Of a stretch of DNA of 64,000 nucleotides, positions 12,149 through 22,956 are shown in pieces. Under the pieces are notes generated by a model that saw only the letters and a program-made list of their open reading frames with translations, had not been told where the DNA came from and did not search any database. The stretch is taken from positions 52,751,942 through 52,815,941 of the forward strand of contig CM060172.1 of NCBI GenBank assembly GCA_030549775.1, in the 5' to 3' direction. The position numbers and the translations under genes are program-made. Position 1 is the stretch's first letter. Every line of letters starts with the position of its first letter. The stretch comes from Tamarix chinensis (Eukaryota; Streptophyta; Magnoliopsida; Caryophyllales; Tamaricaceae).

Positions 12149-13473
12149 TGTAAAAACCTTAATTATAAAATTTATAATTATGTATAATTAATTATGGTAA
12201 TTATTGTAGAACTTTACATATTAAATTTATTATTACTATTTGTATTTTTATTATTATGAATTATATATACATTTAATTAGGTTAAAATTTAATAGAATTT
12301 GGATGATTAGTTTTAACCTTAGTTTTGACCTTAACTTGTGTTGATTTAACCATGGAACCCCAAAACTCTCTTTCCTATTTTTCTATGGTTTGGTTTCTGT
12401 AACTAGAAACGTCAACTAAGTTGTAATCTTATCATCTTTCACACTCCACCTCCAATGTATTTTCCTCGATCACGATACCCACAAGCCCCATAGACTCCAT
12501 GCCTTTTCTTTTGTTCCCTAACTCTTCTATTCCCCATATGTTCATCCATGTTAATGTTCATCAACTCCTCAGACCTTAACGATTCTCATACCACCATTTC
12601 CCTTTTTAAATCCTCATTCCTCCCTCATTTTGTGTTTTGATCCAACAAAAATGAAAGCCATTTCATTTGCATAATTACCCATTTTCTCCCAAGTTCATTT
12701 TCATAACATCCCCACCTATCTCGTTCACTATTTCACATTTTTCGTCGAAGATGCATGTGTCAAAATGTTGCAGCCTTACACTGCTCCTCCTCCTCTACAT
12801 GAGTGACTCACTATTTCACATCCCCCTAATGTGAGAAAATCACATTGCTTCCCCTTTTGTTGTGTCCATACCTTATGTTGTGCCTTGAGACTTCACTTCC
12901 TCCCTTTGTTGCATGAACCTATAATATTGCCTTCCTCCTTGATTCTTGAGATATTCATGTTTCTCTTCACCTTCATCCTGACCTTATCACTTTACTTAGT
13001 CCTCTTGGCATGAAGGCCTCACACCGCTAAGGGCTTGAAGTGTGAGCTTCACCTGTTATTGCTTCCTTATCGTGTAGTTACCTTGTGCAGCTTTCCTTTA
13101 CCTTGATTATTCTCTTTTCCTTCATTGATATGGTTTTAGTTAATTCTTTTGTTTGTTATACGCTAATATATGTGTTTTTGGGTGTTTCTTTCTTAGGGAA
13201 TCCTTGAGGTGTTATGGAGAAGAAAAACTTTTGAGCTTTTTTATAGTTTAGATTTATGTAAGGCTAATCACTTATGAAACAATATAATTTATATGTTAGC
13301 ATGGTAGGTTGTTTAGATCTAGAATAATTTAAGGGTTTTATTTATGCAAGTGATATGAAATGTGTGATAGAATGACAACATGATCTAAAATAGTTTATCA
13401 TGTGCATTTGATATGTTATTGATTATGAGATTTATGCAAGTGAAATTTGTAAAAAGTTAACGTATGCATGTAT
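12149..13473 (+). mobile_element. Older gypsy LTR, left part (interrupted)
   Basis: It starts TGTAAAAACC, resembling the plus-strand LTR starts at 13474 and 19691, and carries a C/T-rich segment at about 12380-13080. It is cut at 13473 by the 5.27-kb solo LTR and resumes at 18742. The junction sequence reads straight through once the insert and one TGTAT copy are removed. The short frame at 12831-13013 lies in pyrimidine-rich sequence and is not a gene. Confidence 0.65.
13469..13473 (+). repeat. Target-site duplication TGTAT (left)
   Basis: TGTAT lies immediately before the LTR start and again immediately after its end at 18742-18746. This is the 5-bp duplication expected of LTR-retrotransposon integrase. 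Confidence 0.85.
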
Positions 13474-13794
13474 TGTAATCCTTCAAAATTTTAAAAACCT
13501 AAAATTTAATAAATAGCTTTTATTTAGGATAAATTATATTTTAAAATTATTTAATTTAATTATTTTATGGATTTTTGAGTATATAAATTTGGATAGGAAT
13601 ATTTGATAAATTAAAACAAATATTTTGTTATTTTATCATACTCTTTTTATTTAAATAATTTTTATCAAACCAATATTTTACTAAAATTTCCTTTTAAAGC
13701 CATATATATTAATTATATTAAATTATATTATTAAATAAATTTATTATCAAAAATATTACATCCTATTATTTTATGAATTAAATTATTTTAAATT

Positions 13795-15000
13795 ATCCCA
13801 TTTTTCCATTTCCTTTTCCTTTCCTTCTCCCTTTTCTCTTTTTTCCTCTATTCTTTCTTTTTCCTTTTTTTCCTCCTTCTGGCCGCCCGCCAGGCCAACC
13901 TCCTTCCTTTCTCTGCGCGCTGGGCCACAGGCCCGTTTCTTCCCCCTCTCCTTCCTCTCCCTCCCCCGCATGCGTCGGCCCATACCAGCCTTCTTCCTTT
14001 TTTTTTTCTTTTCTCCCCATACCCAGGCTGGCCCAGTCCTTTTTCCTTCACCGACTCGCACCTCCCCGCTTTTTTTCTTTCTTCTTCCTTCTTCTACACC
14101 CCAACCCAAGCCTCGACTTGTCCCTATCGCCATGCCTGCCACCTCGGGCACGCCGACCACCGCCCCTCGCTGCCACCTTCTGCCACCATTGCAATCCTCC
14201 CTCTCTCTCTCTCCTCGTCCTTTTTTTTTCACAAATTTGGACCCAACTAGCCATGCACCCCCATCATGCATGGCCTCCCCTTTTCCCTTCTTTCCTTCCC
14301 TCTCCCTACCAACCTACCACCTCCCTGCCACCCTAAATGCTGCCACCCGATCATCCACCTATTGCCCTCTCCTTCCTCTTCTTTTTCTTCTCATCACTGG
14401 CCCTCCTGCCCCATATTTTTCAAGCCCTTTCTCCCCCGATCTCCTTCCCCTTAATTTTTCTTCCCTCCATCTTTTCCCCTTTGTTTTGCACCACCCCGCC
14501 CTCCACCTGCTCAACCGCCGCACCAACCCCCTACACCACTCCCTGCCACCCTCTACGCAGCCTTGCACCACCACAATACCCTCTTGTGCCCCTGTTGTCC
14601 CTTCTTCATCCCCTCTTCTTTTTTTCCCTTCTTCTCCACCTTACCGACAACCTCCCTACAACCCCTCCATTTGCCGCATTCCGACCGCCTTATCTGCCAC
14701 CCAAACCACCATTCAAATCCCTGCAACCTCCTCTACCACCTCACGCCTTCTCTTCCCGAAACCAGCCCCCGCACCCCTTCATTTTCCTCCCCTCTTTTCC
14801 TTCCTTCTTAGGCTAGTCCACCTCGGCAGCCATCTTCGCTGCCTTGCTGCCGCCGCCTCCGCCTCTCTTGGCCACAACAACCTACCCCTGACCACCACCT
14901 ACACCCCCTCTTTACTCCTGCACCCTTTCCCTGCCTCCAATCCTCTCCCACCTGCCCTTTTTTCTAGCTTCAAAGCCTCAACCCAAAAATGACCACCTCT
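13795..15000 (+). repeat. Pyrimidine-rich LTR block (C/T on plus strand)
   Basis: About 1.2 kb is strongly C/T-rich on the plus strand and far more GC-rich than its surroundings. The skew removes stop codons, so long overlapping frames arise on both strands, including 340 codons at 13970-14992. Their translations are Pro/Ser/Leu/Phe-rich low-complexity sequence with no domain. They should not be annotated as genes. Equivalent blocks occur at 19860-21890, 56110-57060 and, inverted, 60000-60910 and 10080-10650. Confidence 0.8.
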
Positions 15001-15730
15001 CCCTTCTATCCCATACCTTCGACCCTTTTTCCCCATCATAACCTGCATGTGGCTCATGCTGCTCATGAAGCATGAGTTCCACATTATTTTGGGAGTTTTT
15101 GTGTTTAATTATTGAGGTATATTAATAGTTAGGTAAAGTGTGTTATTAATTAATTTTTTTATAAAGTTGTATCCTCTTAATTTCCTACTTCTAATATAAT
15201 AATTATTGAAATTATTTTTAGGTTTTAATTTTTCTATTTAAAGCTTGAATCTTTAATCGGGATACTGGTAAGTTCGTTTTTGCGGAAATTAAGGTAATCA
15301 TTAAACCCCACTTAAACGTATAGATAAATGTATGTTAGCACATTAGGATTTTTATATGTTATTATGCTTGATATTTGTGGGTTAATATAATATATATTTG
15401 CTTGTATTGATTGATAAAAAGGAAAGTATGCTGGTTTATATGCCATGTGTGGAATTGTTGCTTAAAGGAAAGAGTTGGGCTAATAATGAAAGTGTTAAGT
15501 ACGTACCCATGTTATTTTATATTATTGTGACCATTTATGCATGAATAATATTATCGTGAGCCCTAGGGGGGCATTTTAGTAATATTCCTTGTGCTAGCAT
15601 GTGGCCTAATATGTGTGGGTGCTAATAAGTATTATATTAAAATATATTAGTCGGTGGAGTTGGATATTGTTAATGTATTGTTAATATTATTATTCCATGT
15701 GGTAATGTTAATTTAATAAAAGTGGTGTAA

Positions 15731-17025
15731 TAAAGAGGGTAAAGTGGTAATTTTAAAGGCAAAAGGGAAAAATGGTAATTTTATAAGTAAATGGCAAAAT
15801 AACAATTTTATAAGTAAATGGGTATTATGGTAATTTTGGGGGTAAAGGGTAATATGGTTATTTTGGAAAAGAAGGGCAAAATGATAATTTTGTAAGAAAA
15901 GATCAAAATGGTAATTTTGGATGTAAAAGGGTAAAGTAGTAATTTGTAAGTAAAAGGGTATTATGATAATTTTATAAGTAGAAGGGTGAAATAGTAATTT
16001 TAGAAATAAGGGGCAAAATGGTAAATTGCAAGTAAAAGGGGTATTATGGTAATTTTATAAGTAAAAGGGTATTGTGGTAATTTTATAAATAAAAGGATAT
16101 TATGGTAATTTGGAAGTAAGGGGTAGTAGGGTAATTTTGTAAATAAAAGGATATTTATGGCAAACTTGGGAGTAAGGGGCAACTTGGTAATTATGATAAT
16201 GACAAAGGATAATTTGGTAATTCAATTAGGATTATAGAAGGGCAATTGGATAATTATGATAATCGAGAAGGGTAATTTGGTAAATTAACCAATAAAAGGG
16301 TATTATGGTAATTGTAACAATGGAGAAGGGTAATATAGTAATTATAAAAATGGAGAAGGGTAAATTGGTAATTATAATTATGGAGAAGGGTAAATTAATA
16401 ATTATAATTATAGAAAAGGGTAAGTTGGTATTTATAATAATAGAGAAGGGTAAATTGGTAATTGTAAATATGGAGAAGGGTAAGTTGGTATTTATAATAA
16501 TGGAGAAGGGTAAAATGGTAATTATAATAATTGAAAAGGGTAAAATGGCAATTATAATAATTGAGAAGGGTAAAATGGTAATTATGATAATAAAGAAGGG
16601 TAATTTGGTAATTTATCCAACTAAAGGGGCAATTCGGTAGTTATGATAATGGAGAAGGGCAATTTGATAATTTAACCGATTAAAGGGTAAATTGGTAATT
16701 ATTTAACCAACTAAAGAGGAAAATTGGTAATCATGATAATGAAGAAGGGTAATTTGATAATTTATCCAACTTAAGGGCAATTTAGTAATTATAACAAAAG
16801 AGGAGGGCAATACGGTAATCTAACCAACAAAATGAGAAATATGTTAAGGGTAACCATTATGAAGGGTGAATGGTGATCTAAAAAGCGTAGGAGATAACTT
16901 GGTAACTTAAACTGAGTAAGGGGTAATTTGATAATTATACAACAGGGAGGGTAATAGGGTAATTTGTCAAGTAAGGAAGGGATGACTTAGCAATTATATA
17001 AGTAAGGGGTAAATGAGTAATTTGT
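15731..17025 (+). repeat. ~30-bp tandem array, unit like GAAGGGTAAATTGGTAATTA
   Basis: More than 40 units follow the pattern (A)AGGG(T/C)AA-A/T-TGGTAATT plus a short AT spacer. Between about 16321 and 16620 the period is exactly 30 bp, giving a spurious 111-codon frame (16305-16640) that encodes a 10-residue repeat (EKGKLVII). Units on the left vary from about 27 to 35 bp. Single monomer-like words in non-expanded positions (GGGCATTTTAGTAATATT near 15571; AAGGGCATTTTGGTCATTTT near 19178) suggest the array grew from a sequence native to this LTR family. Confidence 0.9.
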
Positions 17026-17726
17026 TTCTAACATGTAGTTGTGATTGTGAAATTTCATAATATGTCTCAAATAATGCTGATTAGCAAGGTAAGAGTATTT
17101 GATAATTAGTAAGTATCAAAAGAACGAATCCTAATTCGGAATTAGATGAGATTATGATGGCCTTAATGATTTCTCTGTGTTATCTTGGATAACCGTCTGA
17201 ATAAGAAATGACTAATGATATCAGAATGACTGAAAGTGAATAAGTATCTAATTATTGTGCTTTTCGTGATCACCTTAATAAAGACACTAATACTTACAAT
17301 GAAAGACCTCGAGATCAGGAATGGTGGCTCTTTAGGGGTCGCTACCCTAAAGACGTGGTTTAGCCCATGATTATTCTGGTATTTGCTAGTGTGCCTTTGT
17401 GCCCCAACTAGGCCCTATATCTTACTCTATCTAGCTCTATGGACCTATTTAGAGGGTATGCATACTTATGGATTAAGTGTTCTTGTCGGTAGGGTATTGA
17501 GTAGCTTTATGCACTAGTACGACCAGGTTACCTTTGCGTTCCTAGGTTGATGGTTGAAGGGTACTGAGTAGCTTGTACAGTACAACCGGTGTACTTTTGT
17601 GTCCCGTGTTCTTGATCTCCCATCCGAGGCAAATAAATGGAATTGTTGTGCTGATTAAAAAAGGGAAAACATTAATCATGAAAGTGAAAGATTAATGAGT
17701 CGGGCCTAGTTGAATTATGATATTGA

Positions 17727-18050
17727 GTACCGATCCACCGGTTATAATAGTGGCCTAGGAGCATGTTGCCTTGGCAGATGATTATGAGTACCGATCCACC
17801 GGATATAATAGTGGCCCAAGAGCATGTTGCCCTAGATGATGTTGATATATATTCCGATCCACCGGCAATAATAGTGGGGGTCCCAAGCTCAATAAAACCA
17901 GTCATGGATGTGAATAAAGTTATGGAAAAATACTAATCATTTATAGCGGAACACCATGTGAGTCGGAGCCAGACTGGTCCGTTGGAGAATAATAGTGGCT
18001 AGGAGTGTTTTTCCCTGCATGACCGGTCCACCGACTATAATAGTGGGGTT
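17727..18050 (+). repeat. ~61-63-bp repeats with CCGATCCACCGG-TATAATAGTGG
   Basis: Copies start at 17730, 17791 and 17854, with weaker ones near 17972 and 18020. The core CCGATCCACCGG is followed by TATAATAGTGG. CCAC and GTGG form a short inverted repeat around an AT-rich centre. Between copies lies GAGCATGTTGCC. The same motif recurs in other copies of this LTR family in both orientations. Confidence 0.85.
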
Positions 18051-18741
18051 CCCGCACTCACTTGGGTATAAAATCTGAGAGATGATTGAATAATGATGGA
18101 CTAATGGCTTAAGGCCCGAGCGTATTGATTTTGCAGTATGAAATGACTTAAGTCCTAGAAGCATTGATTGTACATTATGACTTATTAATAATTGATGGTC
18201 TTGTTAAGTATGTGATTGTGGTGCATGTATCTCTTATTATATAATAGTATATAGCTTTGTTTTATATGTTGCATTGTGGGTCTACTTTTAAGTGTGTTTT
18301 TAAAGGGTTACTCAATACCATAGTATTGAAGGGTTCCATTCGCGGGCCCCCTGCCTATTCAATGGTCAGTGTCCCTTGCATGTTCTTTTCAAGTTCTATT
18401 CAAGTGGGAAACGGGAAAGAGAGTAAGAAATCATCTAGCACCGTTAGGGTTTTTCCTTTTCTCTTTTAAATTCCTGATTTTAATATTATTGTTGTTTTTG
18501 TAATTACCATTGGTGGGCTTTAATCTTGTAGACGGGTTCTCACGCTACTCTAATGTAAATATGGTTTATAAATTGTGTTTTACACTTTTAGCCTTAGCAC
18601 TTGGTACTAGAACGGTAGGAGTGAACCAGTCTGGTACTAAGTGTGGCGGTAATATCCTCGAAATTCACAGTTTTTCATTTTGCTTATGCTAATCTTTTAA
18701 TAAAACGAAATTTTTCAGTAGTGAATTTTGGGGGTGTTACA

Positions 18742-19690
18742 TGTATAAGGTTTTGTTAAGGTATGTGACCTTGTCAAATTATTATGTCTATACCATGGAA
18801 AGTGTTCCATGATTATTATTGCATGTTGTACCTAGATTTGATATGAATATAGTATTATAGTAGGCAAACATGATTAGGGTTAAATTGTGATAATTGTTAT
18901 TCCTATTCTTTAGGGTTATTAATGATTTATTGTATGCACCATGATATTAATTGTTATCTTATATGTCAAATCATACTATACATCTATTTGTATGTGATGC
19001 ATGGAATATATGGCATATTAGAAATGCATGCTTAAGGTTTGTACACGTAAATTGTGAAATACATATATAATGGAAAATACAGTTAATTGCTAAGGTTTAA
19101 AAATTACTTACATGTTAAAGTGTTGTAAATTATTGTCTTCTATCCTTTTCCTAACAAATATCGTGTAAGTAGGTTTTAAGGGCATTTTGGTCATTTTCAA
19201 GCTAATGTTCTTAATGTAAATAATTGGTCATATGATGGCCTTAGTATATTGATAGGCTGATCTTAGTGTTGAATTTGAATTAGATTAATCAATTAAACTT
19301 AGAGTTGACTTAAATAATTGGAAATAAATTAGAAATTATTAAGTTTGGAATTGGAATTATTATGTAATATGTAATTTTTATGATCACATAAAAAAATTAA
19401 TATGTAAAGTATAAGACCTTAAGTTTAGGATTGATGTCTCGTTAGGAGTCGATAACTTAAGGATAAGGTGCATCACTCAATTTTGGTGGTGTGCCTCAGC
19501 GCCTCATCAACGCTCTATATTTACTCTAATTAGTTCTTTGGACTTATTAGGGGGTATCAATACTAAAAAATTATGATAGCTACAAATACTAATAGTATTG
19601 TGTTGCTTTGTTGTGATAGTATGATGAAGTGCACATTAGTGTCCCTAAGTTATAGTTTAAGGGTATTATGATGCCTCCATGTGCTAGTTG
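18742..19690 (+). mobile_element. Older gypsy LTR, right part (interrupted)
   Basis: This continues the LTR interrupted at 13473. It begins with the second TGTAT copy. Its body matches the order of the solo LTR: a single AAGGGCATTTTGG word near 19178, then the segment with GCCTCAGCGCC, CTCTATATTTACTCTA and GGGGGTATC near 19490-19560. The latter corresponds to 17390-17460. It is cut at 19690 by the next LTR. Confidence 0.65.
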
Positions 19691-22600
19691 TGTAATATCC
19701 CAAAAATTTATCTAATTTTAATCTCAACTAATAAATGCTTTAACATAATCTAAATTATAATTTTTGGGTCAATATTTTTTTTATCCTGACCCTAACCCCT
19801 GATAATTGATAAATATAATATTAGATTGATTCCCTAAATTTTAAACCTAAACCTAATCCTAAACATAAAAATTATTTTTCTTCATTTTTCCTTTCCCCCA
19901 TTCCCCTTTTATTTCTTCTTTTTATCCTTTTCCTTTTCCTTTCCCCTAATCTGCGCCCTTTCCTAGTGCCTTCTTTCCCAATCCCCTTTCCCCTTTCTAC
20001 CAAGCAAGTCATACCCTTACAACCTCCTACCTTCCTTCCTTTCCCTTTCTCGGCAATTCAACCTTGCCATCCCTACAACTTTCTACCTTTTTCCAACTAC
20101 CCCTGCACCACACTAACTCCCTGGTGCCTTGCACAACACCCAACTCACCTCAGCCTCTACCACTCCCTGACCCGCCCTTGTATGCCTAACCCAACCTGCC
20201 TTCTTCCCCTCCCCTCACCAACCCATTCATGTATATACGTAAACACATGCACATCCCTCCTTTAACTTCCCCTTCTCCTCTTTTATTTCCTTTTCTCTCA
20301 TCAAGAACCATCACCCAAGCCTCTCCTCTCTTATGCTCCCCTAATCTATTTTGTTGTCACCCAACACCATCGCCCGACTAGCCTTCTTCCTCCTCCCTTC
20401 TATGATATCGCTATTGCACCCCTTCCCTAAATTCTTTTTTATCATCTTTCTTTCTCTTTTCCCATAAAAAACTACCCCATCCACCATCCACCTCTCTTCT
20501 TTGTTGCCCCCAACACCACCACCACTATTGAGCCCCTTTTCCTCCTTCCCTTACATTGTCATTGACCAACCACCAATATTCCCATTCCTTTTATTTTCTC
20601 TCCATTCTTAAGCCATCATTCACAATCTCCACTAGCCACTCTAATTATCTATTGCAATCTGCCAAGCAACATAAGCCACCTCAATAGCCAACCACACCCC
20701 ACCACCTCATGCTACATAACCTCCCCAATGCCAACCTTTCATGCCCCTTTAACCCACCGTCCTTATCTTCACACATTGCCACCCCACCTAAAAGTGGCAA
20801 CTTCTATGGCCTCCCCTTGACCGTAAGAGCAAGGAGTGCCATTGTCCCCTATTGGTTGCATTATGTCTTGTCATTTAACCATCCATTATTACATTATCTT
20901 TCATCATAATTAGTTTAACCCTTATGGCCTTAGTTTGATTCATTTTCTCCTCTTTCAACCCAACCTCTACAACCCTAACATCCCCACCTAACCCCCTGCA
21001 GCCCTGCCAAAGTCCTAACCCCGCCCTTGCAAACCAACACCATTTTAGGCCTACACCAGCCTGCCACTGCGAATTGGTAGCCATATGCTCCTCCCAATCC
21101 CTTTTCCTCATTACCCCTAATCTTCTTCTCCTCCTCTACACCTATAAAATCTCTCCTATGACCTTCTTCTTCTATCTTTTCCTCTGCCTAGAAATTCCCC
21201 TACATTCCTCTCCCTTTTCCGTGCCTTGCCGCCTTCCAATTTGCCTCCCACTCTCTTCCCTGCACCACCCTCTACCAAATGTGACCCTTCCTCGCCTGTA
21301 ACTCTCCCTCCTCTTCTCTCCCCATCTATGTAAAGTGGGTAGCTTGAGCTACCCTTTTACACCTTCATTGCCCCTTGTGTTGCCTCTACTGCCACAACCA
21401 CCATCTCCACTACCTCCCTCTCTACCTATAAATCCTCCTTCTACCTTCCCGTACCCTCCCTTTCATTTTTCTCCCCCTCTTCCTCCTCCTTTCCCTTCCT
21501 CCACTTTTGACCACCGCCATTGCCGCTGCCTGTGCCGTTGCTACCACCACCACCACCACCACCATAACCACTACTTGCACCACCTCCCTCTATGCCTAGA
21601 AAACCTCCTTTTACCTTTCAACACCCTCCATTTCCTTTTTCTCTCCCTCCTTCCTCCTCCTTTCCTCTTCTCCACTTTTGGCTACCGCCATGTCACGCCA
21701 ACACCACCACCACCATAACCCTCTCTGACTTAAGAACCCTAACACCTAATAAAACACCACCTCCCTCCCCTTTTCCAACCCCAAAATCCTATCTTTTCTA
21801 TCACCACCAGCTCCACCACCCTTGTGCCGCAGCCGCCGCCGCCGCCGCCGCCGCCCTAGCTGCTACATTCTCTCTAGCTATGCCCTAACCCTTATTTTTA
21901 TTTAAGTATAATTTATCTTAAATATTTTCTATTATTAACCTTATTATTATTATTATTATTATTACTATTAATCTCTTTACTAATATTTAGCTAGAAAATA
22001 ATAAAAGAAAAAGGAAAGGAGTAAGAAGAAAGTTAATATTAGTGTTCCATTTTTATAGGTTAATCAAACCCTTCCCATAAGGAAGCATAGGATTCATGCT
22101 CCAAGCTCAATATCCTATTAGATAAGGGTATGGTTAAGGCTAAATTATATGTTTTATGCATTCATAGGTGTTTTGATATGTGTTATGTATTATATGTGAG
22201 TATGGACTAAAATGTGTGTAGTGCAGCTTGCTTTGCATAGAGCTAAGGTAAGTTGTGTATTTGTTATGATATGTGTGATATCGGTAATATGACTTGTATT
22301 TTATGATATGCTTTTATGTATAGTTGTTATAATATGACATGAATGCTAGGAGGCCTTAAGTGGTATGATGAGGTTGTAGGGAGCTAAAATAAATAAAGAG
22401 GGTGGAGTAATTCGGGAGAGAAAAAGCCTAAGTACCTTATGATCTATGGGTGAAAAAAATAAAGGGATAATAATAATAAAATGAAGGGTTAGAGTAAATC
22501 TTGGGGCTTACATGGGGTGGTTAGCCTTTGCATGGGAGTGATTTTTTTTTGTGGAAAAATGTGGTTTAAGGTTTAAGCATGGTGAGGGAAGAGTATCTTG

Positions 22601-22948
22601 GGTGATTGGATTCCATGGGTAAAAAATAGCACGTGGGTTGATAGAAGCGTGCATGGGGTCTTAATAAGGATTTTTGGAAAAAAACCTTAGGTAAGGGAGT
22701 GTGTGAAAGGTTTGATGGTGATTGGTTGGAGTTAGGGTTGAGACAAGGAGGGTATCTTATGAAGGGGGATGAGTCAAGTGGAACAAAGGGTGGAGTGTGT
22801 GTGCGAAGGGACTGTGTAAAAGAAAAGAGGAGTACTAGGGTTTTGGGGTGGCGAACTAGGTTTTTCTTATCACATGTGGAAGATGGGGAGTAAGGTTGTG
22901 ATGATTGGATGTGGGTTGAGTGGAGTGATAGTGTTGGCATCAAAGAGG

Positions 22949-22956
22949 ATCATAGG
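22949..22956. repeat. hAT target-site duplication ATCATAGG (left)
   Basis: ATCATAGG here and at 26427-26434 flank the hAT element. The duplication is 8 bp, the standard hAT length. The preceding G also matches. Confidence 0.9.

Larger units (their letters stand above)
13474..18741 (+). mobile_element. 5.27-kb gypsy solo LTR with perfect TSD
   Basis: It starts TGTAATCC and ends GGGGGTGTTACA, and is flanked on both sides by TGTAT. There is no primer binding site, gag or pol between the flanks, so it is a solo LTR or a large LTR-only derivative. Modules in order are an AT-rich start, a pyrimidine block (13795-15000), AT-rich sequence with an AAGGTAATCATTAAACCCCA segment near 15290, a 30-bp array (15731-17025), ~60-bp repeats (17727-18050) and a terminal unique part. 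Similar LTRs lie at 19691-27730 and, inverted, at 58163-61144. The related copy at 19691 is followed by a tRNA-Met-type primer site and chromovirus-like gag-protease, so a Del/Tekay-like lineage is inferred. That lineage is known for long LTRs, but 5.3 kb would be at the upper end. Confidence 0.85.

Noticed and set aside
13783..14271. 162-codon Gly/Arg/Lys/Glu-rich frame, minus strand
   Set aside because: This is the antisense of the pyrimidine block. The charged low-complexity product is a composition artefact.
13970..14992. 340-codon open frame, plus strand
   Set aside because: It lies in the pyrimidine-rich LTR block. The product is Pro/Ser/Leu/Phe low complexity, several other frames are open in parallel, and no domain or splice context is present.
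16305..16640. 111-codon repeat protein (EKGKLVII units)
   Set aside because: The 30-bp array happens to be divisible by three. The array outside this part varies in length and loses frame, and it lies inside an LTR.
21335..21888. His/Pro-rich frames of 127 and 98 codons
   Set aside because: They result from (CAC)n and (GCC)n runs in the pyrimidine block of the second LTR.
22566..22943. 125-codon frame, minus strand
   Set aside because: It lies in G-rich LTR sequence next to the hAT insertion point, shows no domain and has no counterpart in the sister LTR.
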